Part shown: one piece after another, positions 18,050 to 26,902 of the stretch
Numbering within the stretch: position 1 is the stretch's first letter
Layout: the number at the start of each line of letters is the position of its first letter
Program-made: the position numbers and the translations under genes
NCBI GenBank assembly: GCA_016713425.1
Contig: JADJPE010000005.1
Coordinates: forward strand, 248,001-312,000
Reading direction: 5' to 3'
Length of the DNA: 64,000 bases
From: Deltaproteobacteria bacterium
GTDB lineage: Bacteria > Myxococcota > Kuafuiibacteriia > Kuafuiibacteriales > Kuafuiibacteriaceae
Notes under the pieces: generated by a model
Seen by the model: the letters and a program-made list of their open reading frames with translations, nothing else
Database searches by the model: none
What the model was told of the DNA's origin: nothing

Positions 18050-18510
18050 GAGAGCGCTCCGCGGAGCACGCCGAGGAGCCGAAGATAGCCCGCATAGATC
18101 TCTGAGGGTGTCGGACCTTCTTCGTCCTCTCGACCGCGACACACCGCCTCGTAAAGCTCCAAGCTCGGATACTGGCGAACGAAAGTTTCGAGCGACAGCC
18201 ACAGAAGCTGCATCAGGTGAGGGCGAGCCTCGACCTCCGAAACGGCGTGCAGTGCGCCCACGTTGCGAACCATATCGCCAATGATCTCCACGTCGCGCAT
18301 CAGGCCCGGGAAGGCATCGGCCAGCTCGGCAATCGCAGCTTGAAACTCCGCGACGCCAGGGGCCTCACCATCCTCAAGGGGAACTCGGCGACCTGGCTCG
18401 TCGGCGCGTGACTCGACATCAAGGAGAGCACGCTCGGCCTCGTCCAAGAGCTGGTCGAGAAACTCCTCTCGAGATCCTTCGGGCCCGATGGCCGCGATCG
18501 CTGGCTTCAT
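18046..18510 (-). CDS. Hypothetical acidic helical protein
   Basis: About 154 residues from ATG 18510, chosen because GGAGG at 18521-18525 lies ten bases upstream; an in-frame Met at 18540 has no such signal. The protein is acidic and predicted all-helical, with no signal peptide, membrane segment or known motif. The C-terminus (SEIYAGYLRLLGVLRGALS) ends in the terminal CTAG of the palindromic element, so the final residues may depend on its insertion. No function can be assigned. Confidence 0.6.
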   Translation of the reverse strand: MKPAIAAIGPEGSREEFLDQLLDEAERALLDVESRADEPGRRVPLEDGEAPGVAEFQAAIAELADAFPGLMRDVEIIGDMVRNVGALHAVSEVEARPHLMQLLWLSLETFVRQYPSLELYEAVCRGREDEEGPTPSEIYAGYLRLLGVLRGALS

Positions 18511-18631
18511 GAAGTCGGCCCCTCCAAAGGAAGGCAACACACCGCTGCCCGCCTTCGACGTAGCCTAGCCGGGGGCGGAACCTGAGACAACGCCGTTTAT
18601 TGACTTTGACGGGCCCCGATGCATCGACCGG

Positions 18632-19567
18632 TCAGCGTCGCGGGTGGGTGCGGTCGTACACCGCGCGCAGGTGCGACGAGTCAACGTGGGTATAAATCTC
18701 CGTGGTCTTGAGGTCCGCATGCCCGAGCATCACTTGAACTGAACGCAGATCGGCGCCCCCATGAACCAGGTCCGTCGCAAATGCATGTCGGAGTTTGTGC
18801 GGCGATACGTCACGAGGAATATCCGCCGCACGTCCCACTCTTCGCAGAATGCCGAAAGCCGCCTGCCGCGTGAGAGGCCGATCCGGGGCCCGTCCAGGAA
18901 AGACCCAGATCGAGGTGCGCTCCCCAAGCCTCGCTCTCCGCTCGCCGCCCAGATATCGGTCCAAACGATCGATGACCGTCTGCGCCATTGGCACGACCCG
19001 TTCCTTGCGCCCTTTGCCTCGGACGCGAACAAGGCCTTCGGCCAAACCGAGATGGCCGAGCTCCAGCCGAACCGCCTCCGTGACGCGAAGGCCGCAGCCG
19101 TAGAGGAGACTGACCAGCGCGCCGTCGCGCCCCGAACCCGTCGCGGCCGCCGCCGAGAGCATTCGAGCCACTTCCTCGCCAAGAACACGCTTCGGAAGCG
19201 GACGCGCCACCTTCGGCAGGTCGATCTTCTGGCACGGGTCGGTGGTCACCTGCCCCACTCGGGCCAGGAAACGGAACAGGCCGCGCACGGCCACGAGCAT
19301 CCGGGCCTGGCTCGAGGCCTTGAGCCCGGCGGCGCCAAGCGCCCGGAGCCACGACGAGAGGTGCAAGGCGTCGACCTGACGAGCGTCCTCCAGACCCTCC
19401 AGAATCATGAGGTCGGCGAAGCTTCTGAGGTCACGTCCGTACGCTTCGAGACTATTCGAGGCTAGGTTTCGCTCGACCGCGAGGTGACGCAGGTACTGAT
19501 CGATCTGCGCGTCCAAAATGCGGGCCGACGATGGCGCCTTATGTGTCTTATGTGTCTTCGTCGCCAA
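18632..19567 (-). CDS. xerD: Tyrosine recombinase, XerC/XerD family
   Basis: A 311-residue recombinase with the usual SAM-like N-terminal core-binding domain (about 18-105) and C-terminal catalytic domain. All catalytic residues are present: Arg161 (CGLRVTEA), Lys185 (GKGRKER), His257 and Arg260 (SPHKLRHAFA), His283 (LGHAD) and nucleophile Tyr292 (IYTHVD). The length and the single copy in a housekeeping setting favour the chromosome-dimer-resolution enzyme XerD or XerC over a phage integrase. A THKTHK tract at the N-terminus is encoded by a 9-bp repeat. It starts 3 bases after the cyclic-nucleotide-binding gene ends, so the two are likely co-transcribed. Confidence 0.9.
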   Translation of the reverse strand: MATKTHKTHKAPSSARILDAQIDQYLRHLAVERNLASNSLEAYGRDLRSFADLMILEGLEDARQVDALHLSSWLRALGAAGLKASSQARMLVAVRGLFRFLARVGQVTTDPCQKIDLPKVARPLPKRVLGEEVARMLSAAAATGSGRDGALVSLLYGCGLRVTEAVRLELGHLGLAEGLVRVRGKGRKERVVPMAQTVIDRLDRYLGGERRARLGERTSIWVFPGRAPDRPLTRQAAFGILRRVGRAADIPRDVSPHKLRHAFATDLVHGGADLRSVQVMLGHADLKTTEIYTHVDSSHLRAVYDRTHPRR

Positions 19568-19570
19568 GAC

Positions 19571-20044
19571 TCAATGAGCCCCCGATTTCCAGGCGACGAA
19601 TTCTCGGAGATCCGGCGTGGCTTCGAGCGTTCGGTCGGCCAAGCGGTCGACGACCGCAATCATCAGCTTCAAGGCCGCCTGAGGCTTGGTCCGCTGAAGG
19701 GCCGCCACGTCGCGACGGGCGATCTCCAGAACCCGTGTCGGTATATCCGCAATCGCCGTACAGAGCCGGGGGCCTGATCGAAGAATGGCCGCCTCGCCGA
19801 GCGACTCGAATGGACCGAGTGTCACCAAGTCCACCTCCCGCCCATTTGGGCCCCTGACCGTCAACCGAACCAGGCCCTCGACGATGACGAAGAAGCTGTC
19901 GCCGATCATTTGCTCGACGAACAAGGGCGCCCCGGCGGGGACCTGCTTCGGTTCGGCGATCGCGGCGATGATCTGGAGGCCGGTCTCAGTGAAGCTCCGC
20001 AGCAGCGGACAAGCCTTTAGAATGCTTGCGTTTTCGTGCCCCAC
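19571..20044 (-). CDS. Cyclic-nucleotide-binding domain protein
   Basis: About 157 residues from GTG 20044, which gives the natural start VGHENASILKACPLLRSF. The fold is a single cNMP-binding beta-roll: LKACPLLRSF entry helix, PAGAPLFVEQMIGDSFFVIVEGLVRL, GPFESLGEAAIL and RSGPRLCTAIADIPTRVLEI. The phosphate-binding cassette (FESLGEAAIL...PRLCTA) has the expected Gly-Glu and Arg-x-x-x-Ala, so nucleotide binding is plausible. There is no HTH, so it is not a Crp-type regulator. It sits directly upstream of xerD and divergent from the DedA gene. Confidence 0.8.
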   Translation of the reverse strand: MGHENASILKACPLLRSFTETGLQIIAAIAEPKQVPAGAPLFVEQMIGDSFFVIVEGLVRLTVRGPNGREVDLVTLGPFESLGEAAILRSGPRLCTAIADIPTRVLEIARRDVAALQRTKPQAALKLMIAVVDRLADRTLEATPDLREFVAWKSGAH

Positions 20045-20177
20045 CGAGCGCCTGCCTAACGCATTTCCTATCAGTGAGCTACGCGGCGGGCAAGAAAACG
20101 CCCCACGCCAGAGGAAGCGCTCAGGTGTGGACCCCTGGTGAGACCTGTGGTCTCCTCGCTCGACCACCCACACCAGA
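20045..20177. promoter_or_regulatory. Divergent intergenic promoter region (cNMP gene / DedA gene)
   Basis: A 130-bp gap separates the minus-strand cNMP-binding gene from the plus-strand DedA gene, so promoters for both must lie here or slightly inside the coding ends. I could not pick out a convincing -35/-10 pair. Confidence 0.3.
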
Positions 20178-20912
20178 GTGCCCTCCATGGAAGATTTGCA
20201 GCTTCTCGCCACGAGCATCATCGACATCTTTTTGCACCTCGACCAGCACTTGGTCGCATGGGCGCAGTGGATGGGCCCCTGGCTCTACCTGCTTCTTTTC
20301 GCGGTGGTTTTCGCGGAGACCGGACTCGTGGTGACGCCGTTTCTTCCCGGTGACTCGTTGCTTTTTGCCGTAGGTGCGCTCACGGCGGCCGAGGGATCCC
20401 CGATCCACCTAGGCACGGTGATCATCCTCCTCGTCGTGGCGGGTGTCCTTGGGGACGCCTGCAACTACGCAATCGGGCACTACATCGGCCCTCGCATCTT
20501 CACGCGAGATTCGTCGATATGGCTCAATCGAAAGCACCTCGTTCGCGCTCAGAGCTTCTATGACAAGTACGGGGGCAAGGCGATCGTCTTTGCCCGCTTC
20601 GTACCGATCGTTCGAACGTTCGCGCCCTTCGTCGCAGGCATCGGCAAGATGAGCTATCGACGCTTCGCGTTCTTCAACATCGCCGGTGCCATCGCGTGGG
20701 TGGTCCTCTTCAGCGTGGCGGGCGCCATGTTCGGAAACATTCCGGTCGTGAAGAAGAACTTCCAGTATGTCATCTTTGGAATCATCTTCGTCTCGATACT
20801 CCCGGGTTTCATCGAGTTCGCGCGCGCCCGTCGCGAGGCCCGAGCCCTCAAGGGGAGCGCGATCGTCCCGCAGACCCCAGATGTCCCGGACGAGCCGGCT
20901 GGAACGAGCTAG
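20178..20912 (+). CDS. DedA-family membrane protein
   Basis: A polytopic membrane protein of 244 residues (GTG 20178) or 241 (ATG 20187, MEDLQLLAT). Family landmarks are FAETGLVVTPFLPGDSLLF, GDACNYAIGHYIG, YDKYGGKAIVFARFVPIVRTFAPFVAG and the C-terminal membrane segments. DedA proteins act as undecaprenyl-phosphate or phospholipid flippases in the inner membrane and affect envelope stability. The acidic Glu and Asp in the first re-entrant loop and the Arg in the second are present. The stop codon lies in the first unit of a downstream tandem repeat, created by one base change from the repeat consensus. Confidence 0.9.
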   Translation: MPSMEDLQLLATSIIDIFLHLDQHLVAWAQWMGPWLYLLLFAVVFAETGLVVTPFLPGDSLLFAVGALTAAEGSPIHLGTVIILLVVAGVLGDACNYAIGHYIGPRIFTRDSSIWLNRKHLVRAQSFYDKYGGKAIVFARFVPIVRTFAPFVAGIGKMSYRRFAFFNIAGAIAWVVLFSVAGAMFGNIPVVKKNFQYVIFGIIFVSILPGFIEFARARREARALKGSAIVPQTPDVPDEPAGTS

Positions 20913-20994
20913 CGGGCTTGCAACGAGCCAGCGGGCTTGCAACGAGCCAGCGGGCTGCAACGAGCCAGCGGGCTGCAACGAGCCAGCGGGTTGC
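20903..20994. repeat. 18-19-bp tandem repeat at the DedA stop codon
   Basis: Five units of aacgagccagcgggcttgc (two of 19 bp, three of 18 bp). The first unit overlaps the last codons and stop of the DedA gene. Each unit contains a gc-rich core (gccagcgggc). It may be a slippage product; the mixed 18/19 period means it is not selected for frame. Confidence 0.85.
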
Positions 20995-21016
20995 AACGGA
21001 GCCGGATGGGTGCACG

Positions 21017-21223
21017 ATGAGCCTTGGATGGAAAGCGGCCGTCATAGCCTTCTTGGCGGTTCTTCTGATCGGCCTCAAGATCTGGACGGCTCGAAGACAC
21101 TTCGGGGCCTTCTGGGCCGAGCACCGGCGACGGAGGGTACGCGTTCCGGTCGACCCGTCGTCTTCGCCGGCGGCGCCTCGTGACGACGGACCGTCCGGCG
21201 GGGCTCCGCCGGCCGCGCCATGA
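21017..21223 (+). CDS. Small single-pass membrane protein
   Basis: A possible 68-residue protein (MSLGWKAAVIAFLAVLLIGLK) with one clear membrane helix, an Arg-rich juxtamembrane segment and a Pro/Ser-rich tail. It lies between the repeat and gatB on the same strand and ends 42 bp before the gatB start. No Shine-Dalgarno sequence is obvious. The well-formed helix with a positive-inside flank argues for a real gene, but small size and lack of a family keep it tentative. Confidence 0.45.
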   Translation: MSLGWKAAVIAFLAVLLIGLKIWTARRHFGAFWAEHRRRRVRVPVDPSSSPAAPRDDGPSGGAPPAAP

Positions 21224-21265
21224 TTTCGGGTGTCGACGAACCAGCGAAGATGATACCCGGAACGC

Positions 21266-22741
21266 ATGCGTGTTCCGGCCTTCCTGAGTGAAGCCCTCGA
21301 ACAATTCGAACCCGTCATCGGCCTCGAGGTCCATGCGCAGCTCAAGACCCGATCGAAGCTCTTCTCGACGGCGGCAAACCAATACGACCCCGGGCAACCG
21401 AACCAATTCATTAGCGCCTACTGCCTTGGTCTTCCCGGCGTGCTGCCCGTCGTCAATGCCAAGGCGGTGGAGCTCGCGGTTCGCGCTGGGCTCGCGTTGA
21501 ACTGCCAAATCCGGACCACGAGCATCTGGTCCCGAAAACAATACTTCTACCCGGATCTTCCGAAGGGCTATCAGATCTCTCAATACGACGAGCCCGTTTG
21601 CGAGCACGGACACCTCGACATCGAGGCAACCAAAGGCCCCAAGAAGGTTCGAATACTTCGCATTCACATGGAGGAAGACGCGGGCAAGAGCATTCACGTC
21701 GACGGCAGCCCCTATTCGCTCGTCGACTACAACCGTGCGGGCGTTCCGCTCATCGAGATCGTCTCGGAGCCGGATCTCCGGAGCGCGGCCGACACGGTGG
21801 AGTACCTGAAGCAGCTTCGCGCCATCTTGCGAGCGATCGATGCTTGCGACGGCAACATGGAAGAAGGTTCTTTTCGATGCGACGCGAACGTCTCGATCCG
21901 CCCGATCGGTGAAACGAAGCTGGGGACGCGCTGCGAGATCAAGAACGTGAATTCCTTCCGTTTCGTCGAACAAGCGATCGAATACGAGATCCTTCGGCAA
22001 GCACAGCTCATCGCCAAGGGCGACGTCGTCGTACAAGAGACGCGACTCTTCGACAGCGCAAGGAAGGAAACGCGGTCGATGCGCAGCAAGGAAGAAGCGC
22101 ACGACTATCGCTATTTTCCGGATCCCGACCTCCCGCCCCTCGTCCTCGACGAAGCGTGGGTCGACGACATCAGGGCGCACCTGCCGGAGCTTCCGGAGGC
22201 GACCAAGGCCCGTTGGCGAGCGCTGGGTGTTCCTGAGGAGCACGTCTTGACCTTCGTCGAAGACCAGGGCCTCGCCCGCTTCTTCGACGCCGCCATAAGA
22301 GGGCATGCAAAGCACGCGGTAGGCATTGCCCAGCTCATCAAGGGCGAGCTGCTTCGAGAACGCAAGAGCGACGTCCAAGCGGTCGACGTCGATGCGCTCG
22401 GGATCCGTCCTGAGGATCTCGCGGAGCTCGTCGAGCTTCGCGAGTCCGACAAGATTTCGTCGACCCAGCAGAAGAAGCTCTTCACGGCCATGCTGCAAAA
22501 AGGCGCGCCGCTCGCGACCCTCCTCGAGGAAGAAGGCCAACAGGTCGACGATCCTTCCCTCCTGAAACCCATCGTCGACCGCGTCGTCGAAGCAAACCCC
22601 GAGGTCGTCGCCAAACTGAAGAGCGGGAACCTGAGTGTGATGGGCTTCTTCGTGGGGCAGGTCATGAAGGCGACCCAAGGGAAAGCGAAGCCGGCGCTCG
22701 TTCGGCGTTTGATCGAGGAAGCCATCGCCAGTAGCCCCTGA
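21266..22741 (+). CDS. gatB: Aspartyl/glutamyl-tRNA(Asn/Gln) amidotransferase subunit B
   Basis: A 491-residue GatB, full length for the family. It converts Asp-tRNA(Asn) or Glu-tRNA(Gln) to the amide form as part of GatCAB by phosphorylating the acyl group and adding ammonia from GatA. Signature sequences are VIGLEVHAQL near the start, YFYPDLPKGYQISQY, RIHMEEDAGKS, DYNRAGVPLIEIVSEPD and RCEIKNVNSF. The C-terminal YqeY-like helical tail (about 400-491) ends in GFFVGQVMKAT, which binds tRNA. gatA and gatC are not adjacent. Presence of GatB suggests the organism makes Asn-tRNA and/or Gln-tRNA indirectly. Confidence 0.97.
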   Translation: MRVPAFLSEALEQFEPVIGLEVHAQLKTRSKLFSTAANQYDPGQPNQFISAYCLGLPGVLPVVNAKAVELAVRAGLALNCQIRTTSIWSRKQYFYPDLPKGYQISQYDEPVCEHGHLDIEATKGPKKVRILRIHMEEDAGKSIHVDGSPYSLVDYNRAGVPLIEIVSEPDLRSAADTVEYLKQLRAILRAIDACDGNMEEGSFRCDANVSIRPIGETKLGTRCEIKNVNSFRFVEQAIEYEILRQAQLIAKGDVVVQETRLFDSARKETRSMRSKEEAHDYRYFPDPDLPPLVLDEAWVDDIRAHLPELPEATKARWRALGVPEEHVLTFVEDQGLARFFDAAIRGHAKHAVGIAQLIKGELLRERKSDVQAVDVDALGIRPEDLAELVELRESDKISSTQQKKLFTAMLQKGAPLATLLEEEGQQVDDPSLLKPIVDRVVEANPEVVAKLKSGNLSVMGFFVGQVMKATQGKAKPALVRRLIEEAIASSP

Positions 22742-22764
22742 ACCCGCGCGGGATAGGCCGACAG

Positions 22765-23835
22765 ATGAGCGAGAAGAGAATGAACCCTTCCAGTTTCCCA
22801 ACCACCTCGGATCTCCAATCTTCGATCGGCTTCGAGACCCTCGCCTATCGGCATGGCGTCCTCAGGCTCTTAGACCAAACGAAGCTCCCCGTCGAAACCG
22901 CTTATGTTGACGCCCAGACGGTCGAAGACGTGGCGCGGGCTATCGAAACACTCCTGGTGCGGGGCGCCCCAGCCATTGGATTGGCCGCCGCCTTCGGCAT
23001 GGCCATCGCAGCCCGAACGAAGACGCCCTTTCCCGAAGCGGACGCGCGACTTCGGCGAACGCGCCCGACCGCCGTCAACCTTTTCTGGGCGCTTGACCGT
23101 ATGCGTGGCGTCTGGTCAAGCGACCCGCAGTGCCCGGTCGATCCCGAACGTCTTGAACAAGAGGCGCAAGCTATGTTCGACGAAGAGGTCGCGGCCAGCC
23201 TGCGCATGGGCGAACTCGGCGCCGAACTGATTCCGGATGGTGCGCGCATCCTGACCCACTGCAACGCAGGTGCGCTTGCCACGGCAAGGTTTGGCACGGC
23301 GCTGGCCGTCGTTCGCGCGGCCCACGCGGCGGGGAAGCGAATCAAGGTCTACGCAGATGAAACGCGCCCGGTTCTCCAAGGTGCGCGGCTCACCATGTGG
23401 GAGCTCATGCGCGACGGCATCGACGTCACGCTCGTCGCCGACGGCGCGGCCGCCCATCTCTTGGGGCGCGACATGGTCGACTGCGCCATCACCGGCGCGG
23501 ATCGCATCGCGAGAAATGGCGACGCCGCCAACAAGATCGGCACCCGCGGCGTCGCGTGCCTTTTTCGAGCGCATGATCGGCCGTTTTATGTCGTAGCGCC
23601 GTGGACAACCGTCGACCTCTCGCTCGCGAGCGGTGATGAAATCGAAATCGAAGAGCGTTCATCGGACGAGCTCACGATGTTTGGCGGGCGCCAGACGGCG
23701 CCTGACAATGCGAAGGCCTACAATCCCGCTTTCGATGTCACGCCCGCGCACTGGATCAGCGACCTCATCACCGACCGTGGCCGCACGGGTCGCGACATCG
23801 CCGCGGGCCTTGACATACTTTCGCGCAAGCGCTGA
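22765..23835 (+). CDS. mtnA: S-methyl-5-thioribose-1-phosphate isomerase
   Basis: A 356-residue MtnA of the methionine salvage pathway, converting methylthioribose-1-phosphate to methylthioribulose-1-phosphate. Family sequences include VRGAPAIGLAAAFG near 70, ILTHCNAGALATA with catalytic Cys166, VYADETRPVLQGARLT, and ITGADRIARNGDAANKIGT with catalytic Asp246. The related eIF2B-alpha proteins lack this exact pair, which supports the isomerase call. It follows gatB by 23 bp and is probably co-transcribed with it. No other salvage genes are near. Confidence 0.95.
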   Translation: MSEKRMNPSSFPTTSDLQSSIGFETLAYRHGVLRLLDQTKLPVETAYVDAQTVEDVARAIETLLVRGAPAIGLAAAFGMAIAARTKTPFPEADARLRRTRPTAVNLFWALDRMRGVWSSDPQCPVDPERLEQEAQAMFDEEVAASLRMGELGAELIPDGARILTHCNAGALATARFGTALAVVRAAHAAGKRIKVYADETRPVLQGARLTMWELMRDGIDVTLVADGAAAHLLGRDMVDCAITGADRIARNGDAANKIGTRGVACLFRAHDRPFYVVAPWTTVDLSLASGDEIEIEERSSDELTMFGGRQTAPDNAKAYNPAFDVTPAHWISDLITDRGRTGRDIAAGLDILSRKR

Positions 23836-23986
23836 ACCGATGTCGCGCGTGGATTTTATTGGCTGTCCGTGCGAGGCGCACGGCGCAATCCGGATTTCGA
23901 ACACGCTCCATCATCGAAGCACACCACATCAGTCATCACATGCGCTGCTAAGTCGCTGGCACGAATGTTGAGTATGTCCGCGGTGC

Positions 23987-25777
23987 ATGGTTGCCCACGC
24001 GCAGTCGGCCACACTCATCGGCGTTGAGGCCCGCCTGATCGAAGTCGAAGTCGAGCTCACCCAAGGGCTCCCCTATTTCGCGATCATCGGCCTGGGCGAC
24101 GCAGCCGTCCAGGAGGCCAAGTATCGCATCCAGGCCGCCCTGCGGAGCTGCGACATCGATTTGCCGCACAAGCGCGTCACCATCAATCTCGCCCCAGCGG
24201 CGCTTCGCAAGGACGGCGCTTCGCTCGATCTCCCGATGACGATGGGGCTCCTGATCGCGCTTGGCATAGTCCGGGCGTCCCAGATGGAGTCGTGTCTCGC
24301 GCTGGGCGAGCTGTCGCTTTCGGGCCGTCTGCGTCCGGTTCGCGGCGTCCTTCCCTCGGCCACGCTCGCTCGACGGCTCGGTCTCCGCCGCATTCTCGTG
24401 CCACTCGAGAACGCCGCCGAAGCAGAGGCCCTCGCACCACTCGAGACCCTCGGTGCAGCCTCACTGAAAGACGTGCTCCGGATCGTCGGCGTCAAAACGA
24501 GTGGAGATGCCGCACCGACACGCCCCGCTTCCGTCAGAGGGCAACAAGGCGAGCCCAGTCACGGATCGGCCCCTGAGGCCCCTGAGGCCTCCGATCCCTG
24601 CCCCCCTGGACTCCCGAGCGACGCGACCTCCAGCACTGAAGCCGCAGGCAGCAGAGGCTCGGCCCAGGGATCATCCTCCGACTTGGCGCGAACGCCCCAT
24701 CGTCGGCCGTCGCTCGACATGGTCGACGTGCGCGGGCAGGCCATCGCGAAGCGTGCGATGGAAGTGGCCGCAACGGGTGGTCACAACATCCTCCTCATCG
24801 GGAGCCCCGGTGCCGGCAAGACAATGCTCGCGCGGAGGGTCCCGTCCATTCTTCCAGCGCTTTCGGTCGAGGAGCAGATCGAGGTGACATCCATCTGGTC
24901 GTCGGCGGGACTCACAGTCGGCGGTCCCGGTCTTGTCTGCGAGCGACCGTTTCGAGCACCGCACCACTCAATCAGTTCGGCCGGCCTCATCGGCGGCGGT
25001 TCTTCGATTCGCCCCGGAGAGATCTCTTTGGCGCATCGCGGAGTCCTCTTCCTCGACGAAATGCCCGAGCTACCACGCCGCGTTCTCGAGAGTCTTCGGC
25101 AGCCGCTCGAGGAACAGAAGGTTGTTCTCTCCCGTGCACGAGAGTCTGTGGCTTTCCCCGCCGACTTCATGCTCGTCGGGGCTGCGAACCCCTGCCCGTG
25201 TGGATGGCTTGGTCATCCCTCCGGCCGCTGCCTTTGCCCAGACGAAAGCATTCGACGATACCAAGGCCGCATATCCGGCGCGCTTCTCGATCGCATCGAC
25301 ATCGTGCTCATGATCCCGTCGCTCACCTCTGCAGAGCTTCTGGACGAAGGCACCTCACCCCGCTCCGGCCACGATCCCGCGCCCGATGACGTCGCAGCCA
25401 CGCCATCGCTCGCAACCTCAACGCCTGCATCCAAGACGACGGCCGTGATCGCCCGGCCAGACACCGGCGTTCGTGAGAGCTCGCTTCAGATTCGCGCCCG
25501 CGTCGTCAAAGCCCGAGCCCACGCCCTGGAACGAAGCGGCCACCTCAACGCAAGGCTTCGCGGGCGCGAGCTCAAGCGGGTCGCGACCGTCGACGACGAA
25601 GCACGGAGTATCCTCCGCCGGGCGATCGACCAGCTCCAGCTCTCGGCCCGAAGCCTCGAACGCACGATCCGCGTGGCGCGGACCATCGCGGACCTCAACG
25701 GGCAGCCCAAGATCCACGCGCCAGAGATCGCTGAGGCGCTTCAATACCGCAGCCGCGTGCCGACCTCCTCCACCTGA
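23987..25777 (+). CDS. comM: YifB/ComM family Mg-chelatase-like AAA+ ATPase
   Basis: A 596-residue member of the YifB/ComM family: N-terminal S5-like domain (IGLGDAAVQEAKYRI...NLAPAALRKDGASLDLPM), Mg-chelatase-type AAA+ core with P-loop GSPGAGKT and Walker B GVLFLDEMPEL, and a C-terminal Mg_chelatase_C region. ComM is a hexameric helicase that promotes branch migration of natural-transformation intermediates. The protein is about 80-90 residues longer than usual because of Ser/Pro/Ala-rich insertions before the AAA core (about 178-235) and around residues 450-485. It lies three genes upstream of recA, a functionally sensible neighbour. Confidence 0.92.
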   Translation: MVAHAQSATLIGVEARLIEVEVELTQGLPYFAIIGLGDAAVQEAKYRIQAALRSCDIDLPHKRVTINLAPAALRKDGASLDLPMTMGLLIALGIVRASQMESCLALGELSLSGRLRPVRGVLPSATLARRLGLRRILVPLENAAEAEALAPLETLGAASLKDVLRIVGVKTSGDAAPTRPASVRGQQGEPSHGSAPEAPEASDPCPPGLPSDATSSTEAAGSRGSAQGSSSDLARTPHRRPSLDMVDVRGQAIAKRAMEVAATGGHNILLIGSPGAGKTMLARRVPSILPALSVEEQIEVTSIWSSAGLTVGGPGLVCERPFRAPHHSISSAGLIGGGSSIRPGEISLAHRGVLFLDEMPELPRRVLESLRQPLEEQKVVLSRARESVAFPADFMLVGAANPCPCGWLGHPSGRCLCPDESIRRYQGRISGALLDRIDIVLMIPSLTSAELLDEGTSPRSGHDPAPDDVAATPSLATSTPASKTTAVIARPDTGVRESSLQIRARVVKARAHALERSGHLNARLRGRELKRVATVDDEARSILRRAIDQLQLSARSLERTIRVARTIADLNGQPKIHAPEIAEALQYRSRVPTSST

Positions 25778-25963
25778 GGGCAGCTTCTGCGCCGCCGTAG
25801 GGGGCGGCACCAATTCAAAGCCCCCAACCGCCGCGCCCTCCCGAAGGCGTGCTTGCCCAAGCGACCTCGGTACGTCTACATGGTTTGCGCGCAGTCGACG
25901 GCATTTTTTCCCGGTGAACGCGCATTCTCAGACGCCGTCCGGCATCATACAATCCTCATATCC

Positions 25964-26644
25964 GTGGTGGCTCTTCTGACCAGGCGCCTTGCGTTTCCGT
26001 CGGCCGAAATGGCCAACGCCGATGGGCTTGTGGCGGTCGGTGGAGACCTGTCGCCCGACCGCCTTCTTCTCGCCTACCGAAGCGGCATCTTTCCGTGGCC
26101 GGTGTTCGAGGATGATCTCATGACGTGGTTTTCGCCCAATCCAAGGGCCATCCTCGAGTTCTACAACCTGCGGGTCTCTCGCAGCCTTCGCAAGGTCCTG
26201 AAGCGTGAGATTTTCGAAGTCCGTTTCGACAGCGATTTTGCGGGCGTCATCGATGGATGCCAAGCCCCGGCGCCGGGCCGCCAAGGCACGTGGATCACGC
26301 GTCAACTCCGCGCGGCCTACGTTGAGCTCCATCGACTTGGTTACGCCCACTCGGTCGAATCCTGGTTCGAAGGCGCACTCGTCGGAGGACTCTACGGCGT
26401 AGCCTTGGGCGGCTTCTTCTCGGGCGAGTCGATGTTCTCACGCGCGTCAGACGCCTCGAAGGTCGCGCTCGTTCACCTCGTCCAACACCTTCGAAATCGA
26501 GGATTCCAGCTCCTAGATGTGCAGCAATCCACACATCATCTCATGAATTTCGGGGCAACGGAGCTCGAGCGACCGGCGTACCTTCGTCGCCTCAAGGAAG
26601 CGCTCGAAGCGCCGTGCACATTCAGCGACGAAGCTCGAACATAG
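25964..26644 (+). CDS. aat: Leucyl/phenylalanyl-tRNA--protein transferase
   Basis: An Aat protein that adds Leu or Phe to the N-terminus of proteins carrying N-terminal Arg or Lys, marking them for ClpAP. Family blocks are FPSAEMANADGLVAVGGDLSPDRLLLAYRSGIFPW, MTWFSPNPRAI, QGTWITRQLRAAYVELHRLGYAHSVE, GGLYGVALGGFFSGESMFS and LLDVQQSTHHLMNFGA. It is about 226 residues from GTG 25964 (or GTG 25967), matching the family. The frame is open upstream to an ATG at 25853, but that extra stretch has no family match, so I prefer the GTG. Confidence 0.9.
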   Translation: MVALLTRRLAFPSAEMANADGLVAVGGDLSPDRLLLAYRSGIFPWPVFEDDLMTWFSPNPRAILEFYNLRVSRSLRKVLKREIFEVRFDSDFAGVIDGCQAPAPGRQGTWITRQLRAAYVELHRLGYAHSVESWFEGALVGGLYGVALGGFFSGESMFSRASDASKVALVHLVQHLRNRGFQLLDVQQSTHHLMNFGATELERPAYLRRLKEALEAPCTFSDEART

Positions 26645-26902
26645 ACGGCCCAGGTCTCACTCATGTTTGAGCTTGGCACCTGCGACCCAGACCCAGACGT
26701 GGATTTCGACCCAGGCTGGGTTCAACCGGCCGCAAGAAATTCGCGAGACGAGTAAGGCCGTCCGAAAATCGCACCCACAATAGAAAACCGGACAGCGCCC
26801 GCCACATCTTCCCCATCACGACCGCATTGCGCGCAAACGAGCATCGATCGCGACGGCACGACCCCTGCAAAGGGGTCTCGGGGAAAGGACAACATACCGA
26901 TC
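26645..26902 (+). promoter_or_regulatory. Upstream region of recA
   Basis: About 260 bp with no gene, where the recA promoter should lie. I looked for a palindromic LexA-type box and found none that is clear, so damage control of this recA cannot be judged from sequence. A weak AAAGGA lies 14 bases before the ATG. Confidence 0.3.

Noticed and set aside
18632..19567. Phage or island integrase
   Set aside because: It has the size and motifs of XerC/XerD, sits among housekeeping genes, and no attachment repeats or phage genes were seen.
20903..20994. Short CRISPR or attachment array after DedA
   Set aside because: Units abut directly without unique spacers, and no cas or integrase gene is adjacent.
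20909..22801. 630-codon open frame on the minus strand opposite gatB
   Set aside because: It is the complement of a clear gatB gene in a GC-rich genome where antisense frames stay open. Its sequence has no domain and is rich in Arg and Val.
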